Assembly (NCBI GenBank): GCA_046757725.1
Contig: JBHHYU010000029.1
Coordinates: forward strand, 1-31,816
Reading direction: 5' to 3'
Source of the DNA: JBHHYU01 sp046757725
GTDB lineage: Bacteria; Desulfobacterota; Binatia; UBA9968
DNA: 31,816 nt
A program made the position numbers and the translations under genes. The notes beneath the pieces were generated by a model. It made no database searches. It was not told the DNA's origin and saw only the letters and a program-made list of their open reading frames with translations. Shown piece by piece: positions 23,789 to 31,564 of the stretch (the first letter of the stretch is position 1; every line of letters begins with the position of its first letter).

Positions 23789-24265
23789 ATGCTGACATCC
23801 TTCCTTCACCTGCTCGCGCTGGTGTTTTACGTGGGGAGCGCTATCGGTCTTTGGCTCAGTTTGATTTCTTGCCTTTCAGTAATCAAAGACTACCAGGAAC
23901 AAATCAAAATACTGGTGCGTAGCCTCAAGGTTTACAATCCGGTACAAACCGCGGCTCTTGGATTGCTGGTCCTTTCGGGCGCGTTCCAGCTCACGGACTT
24001 GAAGGCCGCGTACCGGGAGCATTTCATTCAGGCGCTTGGCATGATTCTAGGGTTGAAGCTTTTTTTAGCCTTTTTTCTGATCCTCCTTAGCACCTATCAG
24101 TCCATGGGCGTGGGACACCGCTTCGTCAGACGGATCGAGAGCGGTGAGGATGTATCACCCCAAGAGTTCCAGTCTACTATCCGGCGCCTCAAGAGTTCGG
24201 CGATTTTAATTGTGTGCCTCGCAGTGATCATCATGTGGCTGGGATTACGGATGCGAGGTCTGTGA
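23789..24265 (+). CDS. Four-helix membrane protein of unknown function
   Basis: About 158 residues with four hydrophobic helices (near residues 1-25, 50-70, 85-108 and 137-156). A conserved-looking segment NPVQTAALGLLVLSGAFQLTD is followed by charged loops, and it ends in a Met/Arg-rich tail. It loosely resembles CopD- or DUF2269-like proteins, but I cannot assign it. I chose ATG 23789; an in-frame TTG at 23777 immediately follows the upstream stop and lacks spacing for a ribosome site. Its tight position behind the ferredoxin/zinc-ribbon gene suggests co-expression and possible membrane docking of that protein. Confidence 0.75.
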   Translation: MLTSFLHLLALVFYVGSAIGLWLSLISCLSVIKDYQEQIKILVRSLKVYNPVQTAALGLLVLSGAFQLTDLKAAYREHFIQALGMILGLKLFLAFFLILLSTYQSMGVGHRFVRRIESGEDVSPQEFQSTIRRLKSSAILIVCLAVIIMWLGLRMRGL

Positions 24266-24320
24266 ATAACCCTTTTACGGTAGAGCTCTCACCGCATTGA
24301 CAACCCCAGAGGTATTCACT

Positions 24321-24794
24321 ATGAAGGAAAATGTTCAAAGGCTGGTAACCAGGCTCCTCCTAAGTTCATCTGAGCAAGCTCGTTACAAAAAGGGGGGGGT
24401 TGCCTATAGAAAGAGCTACTCAAGGACAAAGAAAATGCCCAGAATTAAGAAGAAAACCAAGGGACGACCCCGTAAAGAAAAAACCCGACGCCCCTTTGGC
24501 GATCTGAACCATGAAGCCCAAGAAGATCAAGGGCTCCCGAGCGATGAGGCTGGGCGACGTAAAATCAAGAAAAACTATGAGGAACTGCTAGGAATTCGAC
24601 TGGAAAAGCTCAGGGGCCACGTGCTCAATCGGGAGAAAATCGCCAAAAGCATCGACGGTATCTACTTTATCTGCGCAGCGTGTAAAAGGGTCTGCCACAA
24701 CCTCGATGAGGGGTTGGTCGAGGAGGAGAAAAACCATATCAACTTCTGCAGCGCATGCGCGAAAGAGCAAGGCATCAAAGGCTCGGCAGCCTAG
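24321..24794 (+). CDS. Basic protein with a C-terminal four-cysteine zinc motif
   Basis: About 157 residues. The N-terminal half is very basic (KKMPRIKKKTKGRPRKEKTRRP), resembling AT-hook-like tails. The C-terminal part has CAAC, a further Cys (RVC) and CSAC about 27 residues later, probably a zinc-binding finger. I do not recognise the family. Starts are ambiguous: ATG 24321 has AGAGG eight bases upstream, TTG 24297 is earlier, and ATG 24435 would give a shorter protein beginning MPRIKKK after AAGGA. Nucleic-acid binding is inferred from charge and the Cys motif. Its stop codon overlaps that of the converging rluA-like gene. Confidence 0.6.
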   Translation: MKENVQRLVTRLLLSSSEQARYKKGGVAYRKSYSRTKKMPRIKKKTKGRPRKEKTRRPFGDLNHEAQEDQGLPSDEAGRRKIKKNYEELLGIRLEKLRGHVLNREKIAKSIDGIYFICAACKRVCHNLDEGLVEEEKNHINFCSACAKEQGIKGSAA

Positions 24795-25774
24795 AGATAG
24801 ATTTCCAAGCGATTTAGGATCATCTTAAATGTTGCCGGCAGGGGGCTTTCAACAGCCATGTTGCGGCCACTCACAGGGTGGCAGAACCCCAAGTGAAAGG
24901 CGTGCAAGAGCTGGCGGCCAAGACCGAAGGGATCAGGTTGATCTCTGCCGTAAAGGGGGTCCCCGACTAGAGGATGCCCGATGCTTTCCAGATGAACTCG
25001 TATCTGATGGGTGACACCTGTGCTGATCTCAACCTGCAGGAGGCTATAACCCTGGGAATACCCTAAGGTACGAAACCGGGTCAGGGCGTTCCATCTCCTG
25101 CCTCCTTTTTGCTTGAGGCCCTTCTTCATGACCACTTTCATCTTTTGCGGATCTTTCCGGTCGTGAGTGAGTGGATAGTTTACGATTTGTTCCTCGTTCG
25201 TCTTTCCCAAAACTACGGTCCAATACCTTTTTTTGATCAGGCCACAGCGGAACTGGGAGCGCAAGTGTTCAAAAGCCTTCGGAGTCTTTGCCACCAAAAG
25301 GATACCCGAGGTGTCGCGGTCCAAACGGTGGACGAGCCCCGGTTCCCATCGACTCCTCCCTAAGCTACATAGCGAGGGTCGGTTGGCGGCCAGAAAATTG
25401 GCCAGGGTATTGGTTTCCCTCCCTGAAAAGCCGTGTGTCGGCATCCCTGCAGGCTTGTCTAAAACCAGAACAGATGCGTCCTCGTACAAGATGGGCACCT
25501 TGAGATTCGTTCCGGGTAAGGGACTTTGTGCCAATAGATGTGGTGAACCCCTCAGGGTAACAACGTCCCCTACGAAAAGCCTCGTTCCTTTTTTTCCAGG
25601 TCGGTCATTAACGCAAAAGGCCTTTTCCTCAATAGCTCTCCGTATCTCTCTGAGCGACAGATGGGGCAGACGATGGTGCAGAAAGGCATCGAAGCGAATG
25701 GCCTGTTTACCGCCGGAAACAGTCCAGGACTTCAGCAGCAATGGGTGCTCTTGATTGGATGGTGCTCCTTTCAT
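24791..25774 (-). CDS. RluA-family pseudouridine synthase
   Basis: A 327-residue enzyme that isomerises uridine to pseudouridine in rRNA or tRNA. It has an N-terminal S4 RNA-binding domain (RFDAFLHHRLPHLSLREIRRAIEE and following, residues about 26-90). The catalytic motif is HRLDRDTSG with the active-site Asp at 152. Further conserved segments are DKPAGMPTHG, TGVTHQIRVHL and GHPLVGDPLYG. The S4 domain plus this motif is typical of RluC/RluD-type enzymes; the exact target position is not readable. Only 32 bases separate its start from the divergent manC start. An in-line TATACT directly before the ATG on the minus strand may mean a very short leader. Confidence 0.92.
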   Translation of the reverse strand: MKGAPSNQEHPLLLKSWTVSGGKQAIRFDAFLHHRLPHLSLREIRRAIEEKAFCVNDRPGKKGTRLFVGDVVTLRGSPHLLAQSPLPGTNLKVPILYEDASVLVLDKPAGMPTHGFSGRETNTLANFLAANRPSLCSLGRSRWEPGLVHRLDRDTSGILLVAKTPKAFEHLRSQFRCGLIKKRYWTVVLGKTNEEQIVNYPLTHDRKDPQKMKVVMKKGLKQKGGRRWNALTRFRTLGYSQGYSLLQVEISTGVTHQIRVHLESIGHPLVGDPLYGRDQPDPFGLGRQLLHAFHLGFCHPVSGRNMAVESPLPATFKMILNRLEIYL

Positions 25775-25806
25775 AGTATATTAGCCTTTTCAACTGGAAG
25801 ACGAGA

Positions 25807-26937
25807 ATGAAGACCGCGAGAAGAAACTCCCACCGTTTTGCCGTGATCATTGCAGGGGGGAGAGGGTCGCGTTTCTGGCCCCTCAGCCGCCCTCAACGAC
25901 CCAAACAGCTCCTTAGGATATTCAGCAGGAAAAGCCTGATCAAGGAGACTACAGATCGGATCGTTCCACTTTTTGGTCGGGAGAACACACTCGTGATCAC
26001 CGTTGCAAACCACTATAGCTCGGTTCGTAAGGAACTGCACACCTTGCCTAAAGCCAATATTCTAGTTGAACCCCAGGGAAACAATACTGCCCCCTGCATC
26101 GGCTTTGCTGCAACGGAGCTAGATGCCAGGGATCCTGATGCAGTCATGACTGTGCTTCCAGCCGACCACTGGATCTCAGATGTGAAATCATTCGGTCGAA
26201 CCATCAAGGCCGCCATTCAAGTAGTGCAGGCGCACGAAGCCCTATTGACCATCGGCATTCGACCAGGTTACCCGGAAACCGGCTACGGCTATATCTTGAA
26301 GGGGAATAAACTCAAAGGATCCAAGGGGCTACGGCTATATGAAGTCAAGAGCTTTAAAGAGAAACCCACATTAAAAAAGGCTGGTCAATTGATCCAGTTG
26401 GGATCTCTGTGGAACAGCGGGATCTTTGTTTGGAGAGCCTCTACCCTTTTATCATCCCTGCAGCGCTTTATTCCTTCTCTTTCAGGTTGTCTCCAAAGAA
26501 TCCGGGAGCAAACGCAAGGCTCAGGGCTTGGCACTCCACGTCCCAAAATTCGCGCCTTGATTCAAAAGGAATATAAAAGGATGCCTAACATCTCCATCGA
26601 CCATGCAGTGTTGGAAAAGGCCGGATCGGAGGGGAAGGTACTAACCCTAGAGGCAAATTTCGGTTGGAGCGACATAGGAAACTGGGCCGCCGTTCACCGA
26701 ATGCTCCCGCGGGACAGGAACGGTAACGCCGGAGTAGGCAAGTGGGTAGCATTCAAATCCAGCGATTGCCTGGTCTACTCACCCAAACGTCTGGTGACCC
26801 TTTTAGGATTAGAGAAAACTGTTGTGGTGGACACCTCAGATGCCCTCTTGGTCGCTGATATCACACGAGCCCAGGAAGTTAAAGATCTGGTTGATGAACT
26901 CCAGCAAAAGGGGTATCGGAGACAAACCGACAAGTGA
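25807..26937 (+). CDS. manC: Mannose-1-phosphate guanylyltransferase
   Basis: A 376-residue enzyme that makes GDP-mannose from mannose-1-phosphate and GTP for polysaccharide or lipopolysaccharide synthesis. The nucleotidyltransferase signature is GGRGSRFWPLSR followed by PKQ. Also present are EPQGNNTAP, LPADHWI, SFKEKP, LWNSGIFVW and FGWSDIGNW, all hallmark segments of the family. It lacks the C-terminal phosphomannose-isomerase cupin of bifunctional AlgA/ManC proteins, so it is the single-function form. GGAAG lies before the ATG. No other sugar-nucleotide genes are adjacent. Confidence 0.93.
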   Translation: MKTARRNSHRFAVIIAGGRGSRFWPLSRPQRPKQLLRIFSRKSLIKETTDRIVPLFGRENTLVITVANHYSSVRKELHTLPKANILVEPQGNNTAPCIGFAATELDARDPDAVMTVLPADHWISDVKSFGRTIKAAIQVVQAHEALLTIGIRPGYPETGYGYILKGNKLKGSKGLRLYEVKSFKEKPTLKKAGQLIQLGSLWNSGIFVWRASTLLSSLQRFIPSLSGCLQRIREQTQGSGLGTPRPKIRALIQKEYKRMPNISIDHAVLEKAGSEGKVLTLEANFGWSDIGNWAAVHRMLPRDRNGNAGVGKWVAFKSSDCLVYSPKRLVTLLGLEKTVVVDTSDALLVADITRAQEVKDLVDELQQKGYRRQTDK

Positions 26938-26981
26938 TTTTTTCCCTGAACAATCTTAAAGGGTAAAGGAGATTTCCCAAA

Positions 26982-27010
26982 TTGACTTTGAAAGACGACT
27001 TTTCTAATTT
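26982..27010 (+). promoter_or_regulatory. Candidate trmI promoter
   Basis: TTGACT (26982-26987) matches five of six -35 positions. TAATTT (27005-27010) is a poor -10 at a spacing of 17. A start near 27017 would leave only nine bases before ATG 27026 but about 30, including AAAGGA, before ATG 27047. Confidence 0.35.
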
Positions 27011-27025
27011 GCTTTTCATCACCTT

Positions 27026-27865
27026 ATGAAAGGACCCTTTATCCCAATGAGCCCGAGGGGCCGACTCTGCGAAGGTGAACCAGTCATCCTCGTTGACAGG
27101 AAAGAGAGGGAATACCTGAGAAGACTTGTGAGAGGGCGAACCATCTCTATTCGGGGGGGTCGGATCGCTGTCGAGGATATTATCGGGCTGGAGGAAGCAG
27201 ATATCGTAAAGTCTTCGCTGAACGAAAACTTTCTAATCCTCCGTCCCACCCTGGCGCAACTCATCCCGAATCTGCCGCGTCAGGCTCAGGTCATTTACCC
27301 TAAGGATATTGGTCCGATTCTCATCTGGGCAGACATCTTTCCCGGGTCTAAGGTCATTGAGGCCGGAGTAGGAGCGGGTGCCCTGACCATAGCCTTGCTT
27401 CGTGCGGTAGGATTGCAGGGTTGTCTTATATCCTATGAAATACGCGAAGACTTCGCTCAGATGGCGCGAGACAACATAGCCCGTTTTCACGGGCCTTCAG
27501 ACCAGTGGACCCTCAAGGTAGAAGACATCAACCTACACCTGGAAGAGACCGATGTGGATCGAATTATTTTAGATCTGCCCGAACCCTGGCAGCTCACCGA
27601 CAAGGCATGGAGAGCCTTGAACCCAGGCGGCATTCTCCTGAGCTATCTTCCGACGGTACTCCAGGTAAAGAACCTGGTAGAGTCCTTAAGAGAACAGGGT
27701 GGATTCAGCTGCATCGAGACTATGGAGAGTTTCATGCGCTTCTGGCATATCAAAAACCTCAGTGTCAGGCCGCAACATCGCATGGTCGCCCACACAGGAT
27801 TCGTTACTGTGGCCAGGCGCATGATGCGGGCAGATCAGACTGCCGGCATCCATACTCATGGATAG
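27026..27865 (+). CDS. trmI: tRNA (adenine-N1)-methyltransferase TrmI (m1A58)
   Basis: A 279-residue SAM-dependent enzyme that methylates A58 in the T-loop of tRNA, stabilising the fold. The family's N-terminal beta-domain (EGEPVILVDRKEREYLRRL) leads into RQAQVIYPKDIGPIL. The SAM motif VIEAGVGAGALTIALLRAVG and the catalytic-region motif DLPEPWQ follow. The length is normal for bacterial TrmI. Start choice is uncertain: ATG 27026 lacks a ribosome site, whereas ATG 27047 has AAAGGA twelve bases upstream and would remove seven residues. It follows manC after 88 bases with a promoter-like sequence between, so it probably has its own transcript. Confidence 0.92.
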   Translation: MKGPFIPMSPRGRLCEGEPVILVDRKEREYLRRLVRGRTISIRGGRIAVEDIIGLEEADIVKSSLNENFLILRPTLAQLIPNLPRQAQVIYPKDIGPILIWADIFPGSKVIEAGVGAGALTIALLRAVGLQGCLISYEIREDFAQMARDNIARFHGPSDQWTLKVEDINLHLEETDVDRIILDLPEPWQLTDKAWRALNPGGILLSYLPTVLQVKNLVESLREQGGFSCIETMESFMRFWHIKNLSVRPQHRMVAHTGFVTVARRMMRADQTAGIHTHG

Positions 27866-28032
27866 AGTGGAGATCCGGTGTGGCTCCTAAGCGACCCATA
27901 GCGAAAGGTAGACATTAATGAGTGTGGGGCTGGCCATTCTCTTTCCCCTCTTTGTTATCTACCCTTTGAATTTTGAATACCGTATCATGAAAGATGTTTT
28001 TACTGCAGGCTGTATTTCATCTGTTGTTTTAA

Positions 28033-28067
28033 GGATCACCTTGGACTAAATTTAATATTTGTGATCC
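28033..28067. promoter_or_regulatory. Palindromic operator candidate GGATCAC-N21-GTGATCC
   Basis: Perfect seven-base arms (28033-28039 and 28061-28067) flank 21 mostly A/T bases, 52 bases before the ABC transporter ATPase start. The symmetry and AT-rich centre fit a binding site for a dimeric repressor or activator of this operon. No regulator gene is adjacent. Confidence 0.4.
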
Positions 28068-28119
28068 AATAAGGCTGGATGGTGGAGACGCCTGAAACGG
28101 GTCGAATGAGGAACTAGAC

Positions 28120-28911
28120 ATGATTCCATGCATACAGGGCAGAAATATCACTCTCATGTTCCGGCCAAAGAACAGGGTTCCGGTAACCGCTCTCAAAGAC
28201 TTCAACCTCGAAGTAGCGAGGGGGGAATTTGTATCGATTGTCGGGCCTTCGGGATGCGGGAAAAGCACCTTTCTGAACATACTCCTTGGACTTCTCAGGG
28301 CCGACTCAGGAGAGATGTACATTGAGGGGAAGAAAATCACCGGTCCAGGTCAAGAGAGGGCAATGGTATTTCAGGAGTTTGGCTTACTCCCGTGGCGAAC
28401 TGTACTCTCCAACGTGGAGCTGGGGTTGGAACTCAAGGGCGTTTCCAGCCCAGTTAGACGTAAACCTGCCATGGAGCTCTTAGAGATGGTGGGCCTGAAA
28501 GGATTCGAGGGGCACTATCCCCACGAGCTCTCAGGGGGAATGAAGCAACGAGTAGGTCTGGCCAGGGCGCTCGTCACGGACCCGGAGGTCCTCCTTATGG
28601 ACGAACCTTTTGCTGCCCTCGATGCTCAAACCCGGGATCTCATGCAGGCAGAACTTCTCCAGATCTGGGATAGCGCTAAGAAAACCGTGCTCTTCGTTAC
28701 GCATAGTATAGAGGAAGCCGCTTTTCTTTCCGACAGGGTCATTGTCATGACGGCAAGGCCTGGAACTACAAAAAATATTGTCAGGATCAATCTTCCAAGG
28801 CCGAGAAGCTATGAAATGAGGCTTTCGCGGGAGTTCAATGACATCAAGTTACAAATATGGTCGACTCTCAAGGAGGAGCTAACCGGAAAGATGGGAAGGG
28901 ATGGGCGTTAA
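28120..28911 (+). CDS. ABC transporter ATP-binding protein (nitrate/sulfonate/taurine type)
   Basis: A 263-residue cytoplasmic ATPase that powers an importer. Walker A is GPSGCGKST (residues 42-50), the Q-loop is FQEFGLLPWRT, the signature is LSGGMKQRVGLARAL, Walker B is VLLMDEPFAALD, and the switch His is in VTHSIEEAAFLSDRV. The LPWRT after the Q-loop and the overall size are typical of SsuB/TauB/NrtD. GAGGA lies about seven bases before the ATG. It overlaps the first permease gene by 11 bases. The ligand is undetermined; sulfonates, nitrate, pyrimidine precursors and other organic anions are all transported by relatives. Confidence 0.93.
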   Translation: MIPCIQGRNITLMFRPKNRVPVTALKDFNLEVARGEFVSIVGPSGCGKSTFLNILLGLLRADSGEMYIEGKKITGPGQERAMVFQEFGLLPWRTVLSNVELGLELKGVSSPVRRKPAMELLEMVGLKGFEGHYPHELSGGMKQRVGLARALVTDPEVLLMDEPFAALDAQTRDLMQAELLQIWDSAKKTVLFVTHSIEEAAFLSDRVIVMTARPGTTKNIVRINLPRPRSYEMRLSREFNDIKLQIWSTLKEELTGKMGRDGR

Positions 28912-29689
28912 AGAAAGAATTCAGGAATACCAGAGACCCATTTTTGGGTTGATCTCGGTCATTGCCTTCTTCAGTTTATGGCAATTGCTCCTCACCTATG
29001 TGGTGCCTTTCAACCCCTTTTTCATGAGCAAGCCGTCTCTGATGTTGTTGGCGGCAAAGAAACTCATACTGAGCGGCGAGCTTTGGAATAATCTGTATAT
29101 CAGCGGAAGGGCCTTTGTCCTCGGATTTATCGGTGCCGTTTTGGTAGGGATTCCAATCGGGATCGTTATGGGTTGGAGGCGAAGGGTTGCCTACGCCTTA
29201 GATCCCTTTCTAACCGCAATGTATGCGAGCCCCCTTGTGGCCCTGGCTCCTCTTCTGATCGTTATGTTCGGCGTGGGGATTGAAGGCAAGGCTGTTCTAA
29301 TTTTTCTCCTCGCGGTCTTCCCTTTTATTTTTAATGCCTTTGCAGGAGTCAGGTCGGTCGAGCCTCTCCTGATTAATGTCGTAAGGTCTCTCGGCGGTCA
29401 GGAGCGGGATCTGTATCTCAAGGTTATCCTTCCAAGTACGCTGCCGTACCTAGTGGCGGGAGCCAGAATTGCTATTGGCCGCGGCATCGTCGGTATTATT
29501 GTCGGAGAGTTTTATGCCGCCTCTGAAGGCATAGGTTATTCCATAGCCTGGTATGGAGACATGTATTTGCTACCGGAGATGTTTGTTACCATACTGGTCT
29601 TGATGATCCTAGCTGTGGCTTTCACAGAAGGCTTAAGGTGGGCTGAACTCGCCATCGCTCCATGGAGGGCCGGTCAGGAGACAAGATGA
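28901..29689 (+). CDS. ABC transporter permease 1 (SsuC/TauC-like)
   Basis: A 262-residue inner-membrane protein with about six helices. The coupling-helix region SLGGQERDLYLKVILPSTLPYLVAGARIAIGRG is the EAA motif that docks onto the ATPase. The start ATG overlaps the ATPase stop region, with GGAAGGG just upstream. Its stop (TGA at 29687-29689) overlaps the best start of the second permease as ATGA. It is a homologue of, but clearly different from, permease 2, so the channel is probably a heterodimer. Confidence 0.92.
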   Translation: MGVKERIQEYQRPIFGLISVIAFFSLWQLLLTYVVPFNPFFMSKPSLMLLAAKKLILSGELWNNLYISGRAFVLGFIGAVLVGIPIGIVMGWRRRVAYALDPFLTAMYASPLVALAPLLIVMFGVGIEGKAVLIFLLAVFPFIFNAFAGVRSVEPLLINVVRSLGGQERDLYLKVILPSTLPYLVAGARIAIGRGIVGIIVGEFYAASEGIGYSIAWYGDMYLLPEMFVTILVLMILAVAFTEGLRWAELAIAPWRAGQETR

Positions 29690-30486
29690 ACGGCTTTTCG
29701 GAAGTTTTTAAAGAGAATGAGGAATCCATAGTGGGATGGGGATTCATCCTCCTAGTCCTACTACTCTGGCAAGCTGTACCTCTCTTGGTGACGTTGCCGA
29801 AAGGCATGGCGCTTTTTTTTACAACTCCTTATCAAGTTACGACCGCTTTAGTTAATCTTTTTAACAATGCGAACATGGCACATCACTTTTACGTTAGTGC
29901 CACCGAATTCCTGATAGGCCTTTCCCTGTCCATTGTTGTGGCTTTGCCAGTGGGAATCATCATGGGCAGGTTCACAACCATGAACGCCATGTTTGATCCT
30001 TTTGTGACAGCATTTAACGCCACCCCCAGGTTGGTTTTTCTCCCATTGGTCCTTCTCTGGGTGGGTCTTGGGATATGGTCCAAAATAGTGATTGTTTTCC
30101 TGGGGGCCCTGTTCCCGCTCTTAATCAATACCTATGAGGGTGTGAAAAACGTGGATCGAGTTCTCGTCAATGTGGTTAGGTCCTTCGGCGCCGGCGAATG
30201 GCAGATTATGAAAATGGTCGTCCTGCCAAATTCGCTGCCCTATATAGTGGCCGGCCTGCGGCTCGCCATTGGAAGAGCCGTCCTGGGGGTAGTGGTCGGT
30301 GAGTTTTTTGGATCGAGTGAGGGCGTGGGTTTTATTATGGCAGCGGCTGCGGGTAATTACCAGGTAGATGTAGTATTCGCGGGTCTGATTTTATTCATGG
30401 GCATCTCCCTGGCAATTACGATGGCCGTGAAAAAGGTTGAATCCCGTCTCAGCCGGTGGCGACCTGAAGAGGTAAAAACCTTTTAG
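29686..30486 (+). CDS. ABC transporter permease 2 (SsuC/TauC-like)
   Basis: About 266 residues with six helices and an EAA-type loop (SFGAGEWQIMKMVVLPNSLPYIVAGLRLAIGRA). I chose ATG 29686, which overlaps the permease 1 stop (ATGA) and has AGGAG six to seven bases upstream; an ATG at 29662 lies inside the preceding gene and lacks that site. Sequence encoding the last helix contains one arm of a perfect 16-base inverted repeat whose other arm lies just after the stop codon. The protein ends RWRPEEVKTF, a normal-looking tail. Confidence 0.92.
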   Translation: MNGFSEVFKENEESIVGWGFILLVLLLWQAVPLLVTLPKGMALFFTTPYQVTTALVNLFNNANMAHHFYVSATEFLIGLSLSIVVALPVGIIMGRFTTMNAMFDPFVTAFNATPRLVFLPLVLLWVGLGIWSKIVIVFLGALFPLLINTYEGVKNVDRVLVNVVRSFGAGEWQIMKMVVLPNSLPYIVAGLRLAIGRAVLGVVVGEFFGSSEGVGFIMAAAAGNYQVDVVFAGLILFMGISLAITMAVKKVESRLSRWRPEEVKTF

Positions 30487-30503
30487 CCCAGGGAGATGCC
30501 CAT
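30397..30503. repeat. Perfect 16-base inverted repeat around the permease 2 stop
   Basis: ATGGGCATCTCCCTGG (30397-30412) is exactly reverse-complementary to CCAGGGAGATGCCCAT (30488-30503). The 75 bases between hold the end of permease 2. The right arm fills most of the 28-base gap before the converging binding-protein gene. An exact match of this length within about 100 bases is very unlikely by chance. Confidence 0.85.
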
Positions 30504-30514
30504 TGAAGTATTCT

Positions 30515-31564
30515 TTATTGCCGTAGGGCTGGTGGCGCCTGCAGATAATACCCCATCTCTCTAAGTGTTTGGGTCAGGAGATCTCTTGCAACAAATTGCT
30601 CAAGATCCGGTAACGGTTTGTTTTTCGGCCAATTCCCCTTCTTGATCATACGTTTGACCCGAGATTTAAACAGTTTCTTGACCAGCGATTCGGGCAGATC
30701 CGGCCCGTACTGGTCATAAACCTCATCATAGACTCCCGCGGCCTCTTTCCGATCTTTCATGGCAAAATATTTTTTGATGACCCCCACTGTTTCTTCTTTA
30801 TGGGTCCTCATAAAAAGTTCTGCCTTCGCTATAGCCCTGATGAATTTCTTAACAGTGGCTCGATGTTTTTTGAGGTAATCCTTGTGAGTCCAGAAAGATC
30901 CCCCGACTCGAGGCAAGTAGGTTCCTGTCTTCAGTAGAACCTTGAAACCGGCAACCTTAGCCTTTGCCGCATGGGGAAAGGAAAGCGCTGCTCCCTGGAT
31001 ATCTCCGTTAATTAAGGCGGCTATTCTTTCAGCTTCGCCCCGGAAGCTGATGACCTTGTAATCCTTGCCTGCGTCCAGGCCAAAATTTTGTCCCAGAACG
31101 ATTTCGGCCTCATCATAGTCGGCACTCCCGGGTCTCCCTAGCCCCAGGGTTTTCCCTTTCAAGTCTTTGACTGACTTGATGCTTTTTGGGCTAGTGATTG
31201 TCCACTGAGAGATCAACGATTGACCGACAAGATAGATGATGGGGGCGCCTCTTAACGCCGCTACGGAACCTCCGCCGGGTATCGGGACAAAGTCTATCTG
31301 TTTGGCAATCCCGGCATTTAAAAGAGCCTTGCCGCTCATTGCCACCCATTTTGCCTTCAGGCCTTCCCGTTTAAAAAAGCCCTGATCCATAGCAACGTAC
31401 GCGGGAATATGGAATCCACTTCCTGATGTAGTCTTACCCACAGTGATGTTGGCCGCCTCTGCAGTAACAGCTGTGGTCAGAGACATCAGGCTCATGACCG
31501 CAAACGTGGTGACTACTACGGCCCTCACGGTCATAGACACGAGTCTGGCGTTAATCTTGTGCAT
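30515..31564 (-). CDS. ABC transporter substrate-binding protein (NMT1/THI5-like)
   Basis: A 349-residue periplasmic protein from the ATG at 31564, which has AAAGGAG eight bases upstream. The frame is open further but would place that site inside the coding sequence. A Sec signal peptide (VRAVVVTTFAVMSLMSL, cleavage near AEA) is followed by the family start ITVGKTTSGSGFHIPAYVAMDQGFFKREGL. Then come DLKGKTLGLGRPGSADYD and late helices rich in Lys. NMT1/THI5-like proteins bind thiamin precursors, sulfonates, nitrate and other anions and feed SsuC/TauC-type permeases. It therefore probably serves the importer encoded convergently 28 bases away, although it is not in the same transcript. Confidence 0.9.
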   Translation of the reverse strand: MHKINARLVSMTVRAVVVTTFAVMSLMSLTTAVTAEAANITVGKTTSGSGFHIPAYVAMDQGFFKREGLKAKWVAMSGKALLNAGIAKQIDFVPIPGGGSVAALRGAPIIYLVGQSLISQWTITSPKSIKSVKDLKGKTLGLGRPGSADYDEAEIVLGQNFGLDAGKDYKVISFRGEAERIAALINGDIQGAALSFPHAAKAKVAGFKVLLKTGTYLPRVGGSFWTHKDYLKKHRATVKKFIRAIAKAELFMRTHKEETVGVIKKYFAMKDRKEAAGVYDEVYDQYGPDLPESLVKKLFKSRVKRMIKKGNWPKNKPLPDLEQFVARDLLTQTLREMGYYLQAPPALRQ

